Assembly: GCA_903833275.1 (NCBI GenBank)
Contig: CAILEP010000030.1
Span: 1 to 64,000 of the forward strand
Length of the DNA stretch: 64,000 bases
Origin: an uncultured Bdellovibrionales bacterium
Lineage (GTDB): Bacteria > Bdellovibrionota > Bdellovibrionia > Bdellovibrionales > UBA1609
Reading direction: 5' to 3'
Positions 15,130 through 23,932 of the stretch are shown piece by piece (the stretch's first letter is position 1; each line of letters starts with the position of its first letter). Below the pieces are notes generated by a model, which was not told where the DNA came from, did no database searches, and saw only the letters and a program-made list of their open reading frames with translations. The translations under genes and the position numbers were made by a program.

Positions 15130-16968
15130 CTAGTTGTTGCCGCCGCTGTCGCCGTTGTAATCTATAAAAGTTTTCAATTTATTCGAACGACTCGGGTGAC
15201 GAAGTTTTCGTAGGGCCTTGGCCTCAATCTGACGAATACGTTCACGAGTCACGTTAAAGTCTTGGCCCACTTCTTCAAGCGTATGATCGCTTTCTTCGCC
15301 AATACCAAAACGCATGCGCAAAACTTTTTCTTCTCTTGGGGTCAAGGTCGCCAACACTCGGCGGGTCTGTTCTGCCAAGTTCAAATTCACAATAGCATCG
15401 GCCGGGTTGATGACGTTTTTGTCTTCGATAAAATCGCCAAGGTGAGAATCTTCTTCGCCCACTGGGGTTTCAAGAGAGATCGGCTCTTTAGCAATTTTCA
15501 AAACTTTACGCACTTTTTCAAGCGGCATGTCCATTTTCGCAGTGATTTCTTCTGGAGTCGGTTCGCGGCCAAGCTCTTGTACAAGTAGGCGTGATGTTCT
15601 CACGAGCTTGTTGATGGTCTCAATCATGTGAACGGGCACGCGAATGGTACGAGCTTGATCGGCAATCGCGCGAGTGATCGCCTGACGAATCCACCAAGTG
15701 GCGTAGGTCGAAAACTTATAGCCACGGCGATATTCGAATTTATCAACGGCCTTCATGAGGCCGATGTTACCTTCTTGAATCAAATCCAAAAATTGCAAAC
15801 CGCGGTTGGCGTATTTTTTTGCAATAGAAACCACAAGTCGCAAGTTCGCTTCAACGAGCTCAGCTTTTGCTTTATCGGCTTCGCGTTCACCCTTCCAGAT
15901 GAAAGTGTTGGTGTCGCGAATCCATTCGTAGTTCATTTCGGTTTCAGCTTCTAGGCGGCTCAAGCGACGAGCGGCGTTGGTGCCGAGAATGTAGTGGTTG
16001 CGAAAAGCGTTGAAGTTGAGGCCTGTTTCGCGATGCACTTTCTGCATTTCGGCGTCTGAGCTTTCGCAACGCTTGTAACGCGCTTCAAGGTCAGCCAACT
16101 CTTTAGAGAAAGTCTTCTGCAAACCTTCGCGTAAACGTTTGCGTAAAGTGCCCATGCGCAGAACTAGATTTTTAAATTTAACAACAATGCGGTTGATCGT
16201 TTTACGATTGAAATTGATCGACTCGAAACTCACCATTAATTCGGTGTTCATTTCAGCCAGGCTTGCCTGGGCCTCTTTTGATTCAGCCGAGTCAAAAGGG
16301 CGCTCGCGCAAGATGTCGAAATTCTTTTTGGTCTTCTTTTGATAGCGGCGAACGTGGCCGATCAATTCGTGAATTTTCTCGATATACTCTTTTTCTTCAT
16401 ATTGGGTCTCTTCGTCTTCGAGACCGCGAAAGATCGCCTTAACCTTAATTCGGCCTTCGTCTAAGCGAACGCCAAGGTTAATGATCTCTTGGGTACCAAT
16501 TGGTGACATCAAGATAGCGCGTACAATCTCGCGTTCGCCCTTTTCGATACGTTGGGCGATCTCAACTTCGCCTTCGCGAGTGAGCAGGGCCACTGAGCCC
16601 ATTTTACGCAAATAGAGCCGAACCGGGTCGTTTGACCGAGGGTCGCTTGAGTCTTCTTCGTCGGCATCTTCGTCGTCTTCAGAACGTTCGCCTTCGAACA
16701 GATTCTCTTCTTCGTCTTTCTTATTTTCAGAGCCATCGGTAACAATTACACCATTGATATCCAAAGCCTGCATAAACTGATCGAGCACAACAGGCGAAAT
16801 AATTTCGGGTGCAAGTAGCTCGTTGACATCTTCAACGGTGAGAGTCGCGCGTTCTTTTGAAAGTTTAATGAATCGCTGAATCTCTTCGAGAATGAGAACT
16901 TGTTGCTCTTTTTCACTCAGCACAGCCGGAGTCGTTTCTTTTTCACTTTTCGTTTTATTCTGGCTCAT
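15130..16968 (-). CDS. rpoD: Primary sigma factor RpoD (sigma-70)
   Basis: This directs RNA polymerase to housekeeping promoters. The 612-residue protein has region 1.1, an acidic linker (around [14 protein letters not shown]), region 1.2 ([11 protein letters not shown]), a long non-conserved insert, region 2 ([41 protein letters not shown]), region 3, and region 4 with a helix-turn-helix ending [14 protein letters not shown]. It is 3 bp downstream of dnaG and probably co-transcribed with it, as in the macromolecular-synthesis operon. Promoter-binding residues of regions 2.4 and 4.2 look intact, so standard TTGACA/TATAAT promoters are expected. Confidence 0.97.
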   Translation of the reverse strand: MSQNKTKSEKETTPAVLSEKEQQVLILEEIQRFIKLSKERATLTVEDVNELLAPEIISPVVLDQFMQALDINGVIVTDGSENKKDEEENLFEGERSEDDEDADEEDSSDPRSNDPVRLYLRKMGSVALLTREGEVEIAQRIEKGEREIVRAILMSPIGTQEIINLGVRLDEGRIKVKAIFRGLEDEETQYEEKEYIEKIHELIGHVRRYQKKTKKNFDILRERPFDSAESKEAQASLAEMNTELMVSFESINFNRKTINRIVVKFKNLVLRMGTLRKRLREGLQKTFSKELADLEARYKRCESSDAEMQKVHRETGLNFNAFRNHYILGTNAARRLSRLEAETEMNYEWIRDTNTFIWKGEREADKAKAELVEANLRLVVSIAKKYANRGLQFLDLIQEGNIGLMKAVDKFEYRRGYKFSTYATWWIRQAITRAIADQARTIRVPVHMIETINKLVRTSRLLVQELGREPTPEEITAKMDMPLEKVRKVLKIAKEPISLETPVGEEDSHLGDFIEDKNVINPADAIVNLNLAEQTRRVLATLTPREEKVLRMRFGIGEESDHTLEEVGQDFNVTRERIRQIEAKALRKLRHPSRSNKLKTFIDYNGDSGGNN

Positions 16969-16971
16969 TCG

Positions 16972-18855
16972 TTATATCTCCCGATCCCGGCGAAGCGTTC
17001 GTTTTGACTTTTGGATATTCATAATCTGTTCTAACTTGCTAACTTGCTCGTCAGAAAGTTGTTCTTCTGAAGTCGTGGCCATATTCGTCTGCAAAGATGC
17101 GGCCAGTTCTCGTGATTTGTTACGCAAAAATTTCTCCCTCACTTGACGAACACAATCGTCAGCAAAGCGGGTTAATTCTTCGGCACTCATCGCGCATAAT
17201 GGTTCGCCCATATGCAGGGTCAGTGCGCCTGGCGGCTCAGCCTTGGTCATTAGATAGGCCGATAACTTAGCAAATTCATTAGGCATTTGTCTATAAAACG
17301 CTTCGGCCGCCTGAAAGATCTGGCGAACTCCGGCGTGTGACATTTCTGGTACAATCTCTGTACTCCAAATAGTATTAAATCGATCTGGGCTCATGAGAGA
17401 TATGTTAAGCAAGAATAGCTCCGTGCGCGGGGCCCCATTTAAATCGATAAGAGGGGTTTCGGCGATGACGTCCTTCGGCATTTTGCTTAAAGTGGGTCGA
17501 ATTTCAGCCACTTTGGCACGGGCGGCTGGTCGGGCCGTGCCCTTCTGTTCGAGCAAAGGTTCGCTCAAGTGCTTGTTAACCCAGGTCGCCTCGACGCCGA
17601 TTTTTTGCGCCATCTCTGACATGTAGAGTTCTCTGAGGCGAGTATCCTTGGTGGCATTTAATAGCGGCGCCATTACATCAAGCAGTGCAATTTTATCGGC
17701 GCTTGAGCCGCGATAGGGCGCTAAATTGCGATCCAGAATCACAGAAAATAAATCAGGGGCCGTTTTTAAAATTTTTCGAAGTGCTTCGGCGCCGCGTTCT
17801 TGAATGAATTCGTCGGGGTCGAGCTGATCGGGCAAAATCACCGAGCGTGGGATAATCTCTTCAGCAAGCAATGTTGGCAAGCTGCGAAGTGCGGCTGTTT
17901 GCCCGGCCTGATCGCCGTCGAACAAAACAACAACAGTCGTTGTGTAACGCTTGATCAGGTGCGCGTGCTGTGGGGTCATGGCTGTGCCGAGAGTAGCAAC
18001 GACATTCTTAATCCCGGCAGCGTAGAGGGCGAGAAAATCCATATAACCTTCGACGACGATAGCGTAGCCATCATTGCGAATGTATTTTGCGGTTTCGTTG
18101 AGGCCGTAAAAAGTTTGGCCCTTGATGAAAACGGCTGACTCTGAGCTATTGCGGTATTTCGGGTTGTCTTCGTCGGTGAGCGCGCGGCCACCAAAGCCCA
18201 CGCATTCGCCTTTGTGCGAATAGATCGGAAACATGAGTCGATTGCGAAAGAAATCAAAATAGCCATCACCCTCTTTGCGCTTACGAACAAGGCCGAGTTC
18301 TGCGGCCAGTTCGAGAGGCGCGCCGGAGGCCTTTAGCTGAAGGGCGAGAGAGTCCCACGCTTCGGGAGAATAACCGATTTGAAAAAGATCGATAATCTCA
18401 GAGGTCAAGAGGCGCTTTTGAGAATAAAGCCGGGCGTGATGATTGGTCGTGGTCTGGGCCAATTTATCTTTATAAAACTGCGCGGCGATGCGATTGATTT
18501 TGAAGAGTTTGTCGCGGTGGCTTTTGGCCTGTTGCTGTTGCGAATCGTCGCGCGAATCGGCCGGCAGAGAGATACCGGCTTTTTGCGCAAGGTATTCTAC
18601 GCATTCTGGGAAGCTATAACTCTTCAGCTCTTCAAGTGCTTTGTAGATGTTGCCCGAACGCTGACAACCAAAGCAGTGGTAGACCTGTTTGTCTTCAGAA
18701 ACTGAAAAGGACGGAGTTTTTTCATTGTGACCCGGAAATGGGCAAAGGCCCATCAAACGATTGCCCGTGCGCTTCAGCTGGGTGTGTTCGGCAAACACAT
18801 CCACGATGTTATTTGCATCTCGAACTTTCTCTATGAAGTCGGGGCTAAATCGCAT
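16972..18855 (-). CDS. dnaG: DNA primase DnaG
   Basis: Primase makes the RNA primers for replication. The 627-residue protein begins with the CHC2 zinc-binding domain (CPFPGHNEKTPSF, then CFGC about 20 residues later). The catalytic TOPRIM core contains VVEGYMD and LFDGDQAGQ with the metal-binding acids. The C-terminal part is the less conserved DnaB-interacting helical domain. It lies between yqeY and rpoD on the same strand, the conserved order of this block. All expected catalytic motifs are present. Confidence 0.97.
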   Translation of the reverse strand: MRFSPDFIEKVRDANNIVDVFAEHTQLKRTGNRLMGLCPFPGHNEKTPSFSVSEDKQVYHCFGCQRSGNIYKALEELKSYSFPECVEYLAQKAGISLPADSRDDSQQQQAKSHRDKLFKINRIAAQFYKDKLAQTTTNHHARLYSQKRLLTSEIIDLFQIGYSPEAWDSLALQLKASGAPLELAAELGLVRKRKEGDGYFDFFRNRLMFPIYSHKGECVGFGGRALTDEDNPKYRNSSESAVFIKGQTFYGLNETAKYIRNDGYAIVVEGYMDFLALYAAGIKNVVATLGTAMTPQHAHLIKRYTTTVVVLFDGDQAGQTAALRSLPTLLAEEIIPRSVILPDQLDPDEFIQERGAEALRKILKTAPDLFSVILDRNLAPYRGSSADKIALLDVMAPLLNATKDTRLRELYMSEMAQKIGVEATWVNKHLSEPLLEQKGTARPAARAKVAEIRPTLSKMPKDVIAETPLIDLNGAPRTELFLLNISLMSPDRFNTIWSTEIVPEMSHAGVRQIFQAAEAFYRQMPNEFAKLSAYLMTKAEPPGALTLHMGEPLCAMSAEELTRFADDCVRQVREKFLRNKSRELAASLQTNMATTSEEQLSDEQVSKLEQIMNIQKSKRTLRRDREI

Positions 18856-18923
18856 TCAGGTATTTCTCTTTTTCTTAAAGTTCGAATTCTAATGTTCGAC
18901 TTCGATTACTCAATGACGAAAAT

Positions 18924-19370
18924 TTAAGTTAATTTCGCCTTAACAATTTCGCTAATCATTTTGTTGTCGGCGGCGCCTGCTGTTTTGGCGATCGTGCCCT
19001 TAATGACAGCGCCCATATCTTTTGCCGATGAAGCTTTGGTTTCAGCAATAACCTGAGTGATGATTTTCTCAAGATCTTCGCGAGCCATCATGGTGGGTAA
19101 ATAAGTTTCAAGAATAGCGAGTTGTACTTTTTCTTGATCGGCAAGGTCGGGGCGGTTGGCCTTGGTAAATTGCTCGATCGAGTCTTTGTGTTGATTGCAG
19201 ATTTTTTTGATAACGGACATAACGTCTTGATCGGTGATTGCGGCAGGTCGCAATTCAATCTCACGATTTTTGATTGCCGCTTGTAAAAAGCGAATCGCCG
19301 AAAGTTTGGTGGCGTCTTGAGATTTCATGGCGGCTTTCATATCTGCTAGAACGGTTTCTTTCATTGCCAT
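18924..19370 (-). CDS. yqeY: GatB/YqeY domain protein
   Basis: The 148-residue protein is a full-length member of the YqeY family, related to the C-terminal helical domain of the GatB amidotransferase subunit. Typical phrases are LADMKAAMKSQD near the start, then AIRFLQAAIKNREIE, and KDMGAVIKGTI and MISEIVKAKL near the end. It may bind tRNA; its physiological role is not settled. It commonly accompanies rpsU and dnaG, as it does here. A hairpin terminator separates it from rpsU upstream, so read-through or its own promoter would be needed. Confidence 0.93.
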   Translation of the reverse strand: MAMKETVLADMKAAMKSQDATKLSAIRFLQAAIKNREIELRPAAITDQDVMSVIKKICNQHKDSIEQFTKANRPDLADQEKVQLAILETYLPTMMAREDLEKIITQVIAETKASSAKDMGAVIKGTIAKTAGAADNKMISEIVKAKLT

Positions 19371-19417
19371 TGGAGCCTCTTTGGTAAAATTGGTGGGTAA
19401 AAACGGAGTTTAAAACC

Positions 19418-19442
19418 AAGGGCCGTCGTTAAGACAGCCCTT
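19418..19442 (-). terminator. Intrinsic terminator/attenuator after rpsU
   Basis: On the minus strand AAGGGCTGTC-TTAAC-GACGGCCCTT forms a ten-pair stem (one U-G) 15 bases after the rpsU stop, followed by GGTTTTAAACTCCGTTTTT. The strong stem and T-rich tail fit a terminator, perhaps partial, that reduces transcription from rpsU into yqeY-dnaG-rpoD, as known in the E. coli rpsU-dnaG-rpoD operon. Confidence 0.7.
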
Positions 19443-19457
19443 AGTGAGTATTGAAGA

Positions 19458-19667
19458 CTATTCCATTCTCGGAGCAGGGCGACCGCGGCCTTTTTTCAAA
19501 GCGCGCTTGCGGGCAGCCAAACTTTTTTTCTTGCGACGAACGCTTGGTTTTTCAAAGTGTTCGCGTTTTTTGAGTTCAGACAAAATGCCCGACTTCTCGC
19601 AAGACTTCTTGAATCGACGAAATGCTTGTTCAAACGCTTCGCCGTCACGAATTCTGACTAGTGCCAA
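19458..19667 (-). CDS. rpsU: 30S ribosomal protein bS21
   Basis: bS21 is a small, very basic subunit protein that helps mRNA base-pair with 16S rRNA. The product begins [20 protein letters not shown] and ends in a lysine/arginine-rich tail ([20 protein letters not shown]). I chose the TTG at 19,667 because family members start M-A-x-V, and AGGTGA sits just upstream of it; the GTG at 19,676 would add three atypical residues. Non-ATG starts can keep levels low. It heads the rpsU-yqeY-dnaG-rpoD block and is followed by a hairpin terminator. Confidence 0.9.
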   Translation of the reverse strand: MALVRIRDGEAFEQAFRRFKKSCEKSGILSELKKREHFEKPSVRRKKKSLAARKRALKKGRGRPAPRME

Positions 19668-19688
19668 AAATATCACCTGCCCTTCGGT

Positions 19689-19735
19689 GGATTATTTAAT
19701 AATCCTAAAAATATTCAACCACGTACGCATATCAA
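19689..19735 (-). promoter_or_regulatory. rpsU promoter and leader hairpin
   Basis: On the minus strand TTGATA (19,735-19,730), a 16-bp spacer and TATTTT (19,713-19,708) form a plausible sigma-70 promoter. Immediately downstream GGATTATTAAATAATCC (19,705-19,689) is a 17-bp dyad; as RNA it gives a six-pair hairpin with loop TTAAA about 20 bases before the start codon. It overlaps or closely follows the transcription start, so it could be an operator or a 5'-end stabilising hairpin. Confidence 0.5.
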
Positions 19736-19931
19736 ATTTGCGGCGCAAGAGGGACGACTTTTTGACCTTTTTCGATCTAATTGCGACGACGGCCTGTAAA
19801 CCAGATAGCGCATCGCGTTAGTGCCGTGCTCGGCTAGGGTTTTGGCCCGAAAAACTGACTTTAAGTCCAATTCGGGCTGCCCAAATCAAATTGCTCAATC
19901 ACCAGAGCTGATTATTGGTAATACTTTTCGA

Positions 19932-20387
19932 ATGGATGCAAACAAATTTATGGCCCGGGCTCTCGAGCTCGCGCGCTATGCAGCTGAAAATGGTGATGTG
20001 CCTGTCGGCGCAGTGATTGTTCGAAATGGCGAAATTATCGCCGAAGCCAGCAACGAGAAAGAGGCAACAAAAGTGCCGACTTGTCATGCTGAGATGCTGG
20101 TTATTGAAAGGGCCGCGCTTAAACTCGATCGTTGGCGCTTAATTGATTGCGACCTTTATGTGACGCTCGAGCCCTGCATCATGTGCGCTGGTGCCGTTGT
20201 GCAATCGCGATTGCGCTCAGTGACCTACGGCGCCGCCGACCCCAAAGCCGGGGCTGTTGAATCGCTTTTTCAGGTTTTATCAGACGATCGTTTAAATCAT
20301 CGACCGAACGTTGTGACCGGCATAATGGCCGAAGAGTGTTCACAAGTTTTAAAAGATTTTTTCGCTGAGCGCCGCAAGGGTTTGTAA
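19932..20387 (+). CDS. tadA: tRNA-specific adenosine deaminase TadA
   Basis: TadA converts adenosine to inosine at the wobble position of tRNA-Arg(ACG). The 151-residue protein has the zinc deaminase signature: CHAEMLVIE (zinc-binding His and proton-shuttle Glu) and PCIMCAG (two zinc-binding Cys). The family phrases DVPVGAVIV and GAADPKAGAVESLF are also present. The ATG at 19,932 fits the family start (MDANKFMARALELA). The longer upstream frame to 19,821 has no matching family sequence. The preceding 250 bp hold no recognisable RNA gene. Confidence 0.95.
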   Translation: MDANKFMARALELARYAAENGDVPVGAVIVRNGEIIAEASNEKEATKVPTCHAEMLVIERAALKLDRWRLIDCDLYVTLEPCIMCAGAVVQSRLRSVTYGAADPKAGAVESLFQVLSDDRLNHRPNVVTGIMAEECSQVLKDFFAERRKGL

Positions 20388-20441
20388 ATTACGCTTGCGG
20401 ATTAGGCCTCATAGGCCCGTTGGTCTGGCGCGAAGGCAATC

Positions 20442-20768
20442 TCAGCTACTGACATTCAAAAAGTAAAGAGCGGCTAATCCAAAGGCGATAGTCGCTACGG
20501 TGCTGCGTGTGTAGTAACAGATCGCGGTGGCGAAGATGAGAACAAAAAAACGCTCTTTGCCCCAAAGCCACGCTTGGTGACCTTCGTTATAAAAAACAGC
20601 AGGTGCCACGAAGGCCGGCAAAATAGCAGCCGGTATAAACGAAAAAATCTGTCGCCAGCGATCCGAAATCTTTATTCGAGACGACATTATGATAAAGGTG
20701 CCCCGAATGGCGATTGTGCCAATGGCCAAAAATAAAACATTGGTCCAAAAATAACTAGGCTCAATCAT
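20442..20768 (-). CDS. azlD: AzlD-family membrane protein
   Basis: The 108-residue product has about four hydrophobic segments and the AzlD-like phrases RGTFIIMSSR and IPAAILPAFVAPAVF. AzlD is the small partner of AzlC in exporting branched-chain amino acids (or analogues) across the inner membrane. Its start overlaps the azlC stop by 8 bp, typical of the pair. The substrate cannot be told from sequence. Confidence 0.88.
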   Translation of the reverse strand: MIEPSYFWTNVLFLAIGTIAIRGTFIIMSSRIKISDRWRQIFSFIPAAILPAFVAPAVFYNEGHQAWLWGKERFFVLIFATAICYYTRSTVATIAFGLAALYFLNVSS

Positions 20769-21453
20769 GAGTCGGCTTCTTTCTAGTTAGAAATGTCGCA
20801 AGAGCAATGGATAAAAGTGCCGTCACCATTAGGCCCATTTTATATGGCAACGAGTGCAACAATAATGAGGCCAACGAAGAAAAAATGGCTACGAACAAAT
20901 AGGTTTTATTTTTTATCGTCGGGATTACGAGGGCGGCAAAGCTCAAGGGCACGGCAAAGTCTAACGAAAGAGAAGGCGGCGCAAAATTTCCGAAAATATA
21001 ACCGGCGATCACTGACGAGTGCCAGGTGAGAATCATGCTTACGGTGGCACCCAAATAAAATTGAGTGGCCTCTTCGGCATTTTTTAACTTATGCTCATTG
21101 GCTGACATCAACGCGTACGCCTGGTCTGTCAGGCTGTAGGCACTAAATATCTTTACTAGAAAACTCGATCTTTGCAGCACCGGCGAAAGCGCGGCACTGT
21201 AAAGCAAAAAGCGCAGATTTATAATCAAGCCGGTTATGACGACAACAAGATACCCGGCGTGTTTACTCATTAAATCTACGGCCGCAAGTTGGGCGGCGCC
21301 GGCATAGACGACGAAATCCATCCCTAAGGATTGAGCAAGGCTCAATTTAGCATTGAAAAAAACGGTGCCCATCACTGCGCCAAACGGAATGACCCCGGTC
21401 AAGATGGGCGCCATCCCGCGGAAGCCGGCAAAAAATAGATTTTTCTGTTTCAT
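20761..21453 (-). CDS. azlC: AzlC-family branched-chain amino acid exporter subunit
   Basis: The product (230 residues from ATG 21,453) has six or seven membrane segments and the AzlC phrases GVIPFGAVMGTVFF, GMDFVVYAGAAQLAAVDLM and LSPVLQ. With AzlD it forms a permease that exports branched-chain amino acids. An ATG at 21,471 is an alternative start; neither has a strong ribosome-binding site. A 46-bp inverted-repeat element lies about 100 bp upstream. Confidence 0.9.
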   Translation of the reverse strand: MKQKNLFFAGFRGMAPILTGVIPFGAVMGTVFFNAKLSLAQSLGMDFVVYAGAAQLAAVDLMSKHAGYLVVVITGLIINLRFLLYSAALSPVLQRSSFLVKIFSAYSLTDQAYALMSANEHKLKNAEEATQFYLGATVSMILTWHSSVIAGYIFGNFAPPSLSLDFAVPLSFAALVIPTIKNKTYLFVAIFSSLASLLLHSLPYKMGLMVTALLSIALATFLTRKKPTHD

Positions 21454-21553
21454 TTTGCCTGATTGTAGCATCTCTATATGATTTCTTCACCTGGGTTCTT
21501 TCTTCTTTTAGTGGAGTATTTGTGGATAAAAACAGTTTCGGTCACGCAGACGG

Positions 21554-21599
21554 CGGCCCCCAGTAGCGGGACAGTTTCTGAAACCTGTTGCGGGGGCCG
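21554..21599. repeat. GC-rich inverted repeat, REP-like, upstream of azlC
   Basis: CGGCCCCC (21,554-21,561) and GGGGGCCG (21,592-21,599) are perfect 8-bp arms around GGGACAGTTTCTGAAACCTGT, which itself contains GTTTC-T-GAAAC. No T-run follows on either strand, so it is not a standard terminator. The form (GC-rich arms, symmetric core, between divergent genes) suggests a dispersed palindromic repeat or a bidirectional regulatory site. Confidence 0.5.
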
Positions 21600-21690
21600 A
21601 GACCCGGCCTAGTTAATTATCCAAAAAGAGAAGAAAGACGGTTTTACCTGTCACTTTACCGGCCAGACGTGAACGTGATAAGCTTATTCT

Positions 21691-22350
21691 ATGTTTATCG
21701 GGCATTTCGCAGTGGGTTTTGCTGCAAAAAAATTCGCACCCAAGACTTCTTTGGGCACTCTGTTTTTGTCGGCCCAATTTCTTGATCTATTGTGGCCGAT
21801 ACTTTTAATTTTCAACTTTGAGCACGTGCGCATCGAGCCCGGCAATACCGTGCTGACCCCACTCGACTTTTACGACTACCCCTGGAGTCACAGCCTGCTT
21901 ATGGTGCTTGTCTGGGCGTTTTTGTTTGGCCTCACCTATTATCGATTTAAAAAATATCTTCGCGGGGCACTCGCTGTCGTAGTCGGCGTTCTCAGTCACT
22001 GGGTGCTCGATCTATTTGTACATCGGCCCGATTTGCCGATTTACCCGTTTGGCGAACAGAAATATGGTTTTGGGCTGTGGGATACTCCTGTTGTCGCGAT
22101 TGCATTAGAGCTGGTGATTTTTATTATCAGCGTGTGGTTCTATGTTGGCGCCACTGACCCAAAAGATCGTTCTGGCAAGTACGGCATGATATTTTTGATC
22201 GCGCTTCTGGTCGCGATTTGGGCCGGCAACTTTATGGGGCCACCGCCGCCAAATACGACAGCACTTGCAATCGTTGGCAACGCGCAATGGCTATTTGTCT
22301 TGATGGGCTATTGGGTCGATCGGCACCGAAATATCACATCCTTATCATAA
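21691..22350 (+). CDS. Integral membrane protein, possible YdjM-like metal-dependent hydrolase
   Basis: The 219-residue product has about six membrane segments. Histidine-bearing motifs at membrane edges, MFIGHFAVGFAAKK at the start, SHSLLMVLVWAF in the middle and SHWVLDLFVHRPDLP (about 100), recall the DUF457/YdjM family of membrane-bound metal-dependent hydrolases. The substrate is unknown. It stands alone between azlC and the L,D-transpeptidase gene. The assignment is a family-level guess from the histidine pattern. Confidence 0.65.
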   Translation: MFIGHFAVGFAAKKFAPKTSLGTLFLSAQFLDLLWPILLIFNFEHVRIEPGNTVLTPLDFYDYPWSHSLLMVLVWAFLFGLTYYRFKKYLRGALAVVVGVLSHWVLDLFVHRPDLPIYPFGEQKYGFGLWDTPVVAIALELVIFIISVWFYVGATDPKDRSGKYGMIFLIALLVAIWAGNFMGPPPPNTTALAIVGNAQWLFVLMGYWVDRHRNITSLS

Positions 22351-22412
22351 CGTCGGTCGGTCTTTGCTATAGATGAGTCGCGGTGTTATTCAGGTCTGTT
22401 AGTGAGGCCAAC

Positions 22413-23066
22413 ATGAATCTGCGATTTATTTTTCTCACTTCAGTCTTGATGGTTTTTTTTGTGACCAGCCCAATCGTGGCCACTGCCGGTGCGGCTACCC
22501 AAAACGACGAAATTAATACAGCCAACGAGATTAATTTATTAGACCCCTTCGACCCGTTTGCTCGCGATGCCGAGCAAATTCTTAAAGAGTACGATCGGGA
22601 GTACGAGCGCGAAACAGGTTTGCCGTCACATTTAAACTCAAATAATTTTTTATTTTTTGAGGAGGGCTGTCAGCGCGAATCATGTGCTGTTTTTGTTAAA
22701 ATAGAAAAATCAGAGCAGCGGCTTTATCTGTATGTTGGCGGCCAACTTGAATCGGTTTGGCCAATTTCAACCGGAGTTTCAGGTCGTGAAACCCCAAATA
22801 TGGATACGCACCCTGACGGTCGAATTTATGATGCCTACACATCAAAACGATTTCCGGGTGGAAACTACAATGGCATGGGCAATATGCCCTATGCGGTTTT
22901 TGTAAAGGGTGGCGTGGCCATTCATGGTACGGGGCGATCAAATTGGGCGGCACTCGGTCATGAGGCGTCACATGGTTGTATTCGACTGCATCCAGATAAC
23001 GCCCTTCGTTTCAATCGGTTGGTTCGATCGGCTGGCATTGATAACGTTTGGGTTACCATTGAGTAA
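22413..23066 (+). CDS. L,D-transpeptidase (YkuD domain), exported
   Basis: L,D-transpeptidases make 3-3 crosslinks in peptidoglycan or attach proteins to it. The 217-residue product has an N-terminal signal region (FIFLTSVLMVFFVTSP...ATAGAA) and a C-terminal YkuD domain: VKIEKSEQRLYLYVGG, then GVAIHGTG and the catalytic ASHGCIRL. The nucleophilic Cys and paired His are intact. I chose ATG 22,413, with GTGAGG upstream, because it places the signal peptide at the N-terminus. It acts in the periplasm. It is monocistronic as far as can be seen. Confidence 0.93.
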   Translation: MNLRFIFLTSVLMVFFVTSPIVATAGAATQNDEINTANEINLLDPFDPFARDAEQILKEYDREYERETGLPSHLNSNNFLFFEEGCQRESCAVFVKIEKSEQRLYLYVGGQLESVWPISTGVSGRETPNMDTHPDGRIYDAYTSKRFPGGNYNGMGNMPYAVFVKGGVAIHGTGRSNWAALGHEASHGCIRLHPDNALRFNRLVRSAGIDNVWVTIE

Positions 23067-23109
23067 TTTCGATTTGATATCTAAATAATTTTTGAACAAA
23101 TTTTTATCG

Positions 23110-23184
23110 TCTAAGATTTTGACATCCGAAATTCGCCACAGCATGGTGATCAGTCGGTATTGATTTGAACTTTTAAATCTTAGA
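23110..23184 (+). promoter_or_regulatory. Long-range inverted repeat in the tpx leader
   Basis: TCTAAGATTT (23,110-23,119) and AAATCTTAGA (23,175-23,184) are perfect 10-base complements. The right arm runs into the GAGGGG ribosome-binding site of tpx. Pairing in the mRNA would partly cover the site across a 55-base loop, if transcription starts upstream of 23,110. A chance match in AT-rich DNA is possible. Confidence 0.4.
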
Positions 23185-23191
23185 GGGGCAT

Positions 23192-23689
23192 ATGGCGAAA
23201 ACTAAATTCAAAACTCAACCAGCAAATACAACGGGCGACCTACCGCAAGTCGGGCAGGCCGTGAAATTTTCAAAGCTAGTCAAAAATAATTTGACCGAAG
23301 TTTCACTTGAAGACTTTGCGGGTAAAAATAAATTGCTCAATATTTTTCCGAGTGTGGACACTGGGGTTTGCGCGACCTCTGTGCGAAAATTTAATCAAGA
23401 GGCAGCGAATTTAAAAAATACGGCCGTGCTGAATATTTCTGCCGATTTGCCCTTTGCACAGGCGCGCTTTTGCGGGGCTGAGGGCATCTCAAACTGCGAA
23501 TCGCTTTCAACCTTTAGAAGTAGCTTTGGTAAAGATTGGGGGGTTCAGATGGCAGATACCCCACTCGCGGGGCTATTGGCCCGAGCCGTAATTGTTCTTT
23601 CGGCTGATAATAAAGTTCTTTATGTCGAGCTTGTGCCTGAGATTACTCAGGAGCCTAATTACCAAGCCGCATTGAAGGCGCTTCGCTAA
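23192..23689 (+). CDS. tpx: Thiol peroxidase Tpx
   Basis: Tpx is an atypical 2-Cys peroxiredoxin that reduces hydroperoxides using thioredoxin. The 165-residue protein is normal length, with the peroxidatic Cys60 in PSVDTGVCATSVRKFN and the resolving Cys94 in ARFCGAEGI. A strong GAGGGG ribosome-binding site precedes the ATG. A DUF1653 gene starts 2 bp after the stop, and a thioredoxin gene elsewhere in the window could serve as electron donor. Confidence 0.97.
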   Translation: MAKTKFKTQPANTTGDLPQVGQAVKFSKLVKNNLTEVSLEDFAGKNKLLNIFPSVDTGVCATSVRKFNQEAANLKNTAVLNISADLPFAQARFCGAEGISNCESLSTFRSSFGKDWGVQMADTPLAGLLARAVIVLSADNKVLYVELVPEITQEPNYQAALKALR

Positions 23690-23691
23690 TT

Positions 23692-23922
23692 ATGAGTACG
23701 GAAATCGTAAAAAATGGTTTGTATCGCCATTATAAAAATAAACTCTATCGAGCTTTAGATGTCGTGCGACACAGCGAGACGCTTGAGGAGCTCGTATTAT
23801 ACCAGGCGCTCTACGAGAACAAACTCGGTAAACTTTGGGTGCGACCTAAAGAAATGTTTTTAGAAGAAATCGAAATCGACGGCAAAATGCGCCGAAGATT
23901 TGAGCCCGTCGACGAAAGGTAA
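23692..23922 (+). CDS. DUF1653 small protein
   Basis: The 76-residue protein carries the DUF1653 pattern: NGLYRHYKNKLYRALDVVRHSETLEELVLYQALY in separate conserved parts, then KLWVRPKEMF. This is a compact SH3-like beta domain found alone in many bacteria, with no established function. It starts 2 bp after tpx and is almost certainly co-transcribed with it. It ends 10 bp before a convergent transporter gene. Confidence 0.9.
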   Translation: MSTEIVKNGLYRHYKNKLYRALDVVRHSETLEELVLYQALYENKLGKLWVRPKEMFLEEIEIDGKMRRRFEPVDER

Positions 23923-23932
23923 TGCCGTACCT

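Noticed and set aside
20388-20441. SRP RNA (ffs) next to tadA, as in some genomes
   Set aside because: Neither side of tadA shows the SRP apical loop with GGAA tetraloop and its flanking conserved bases.
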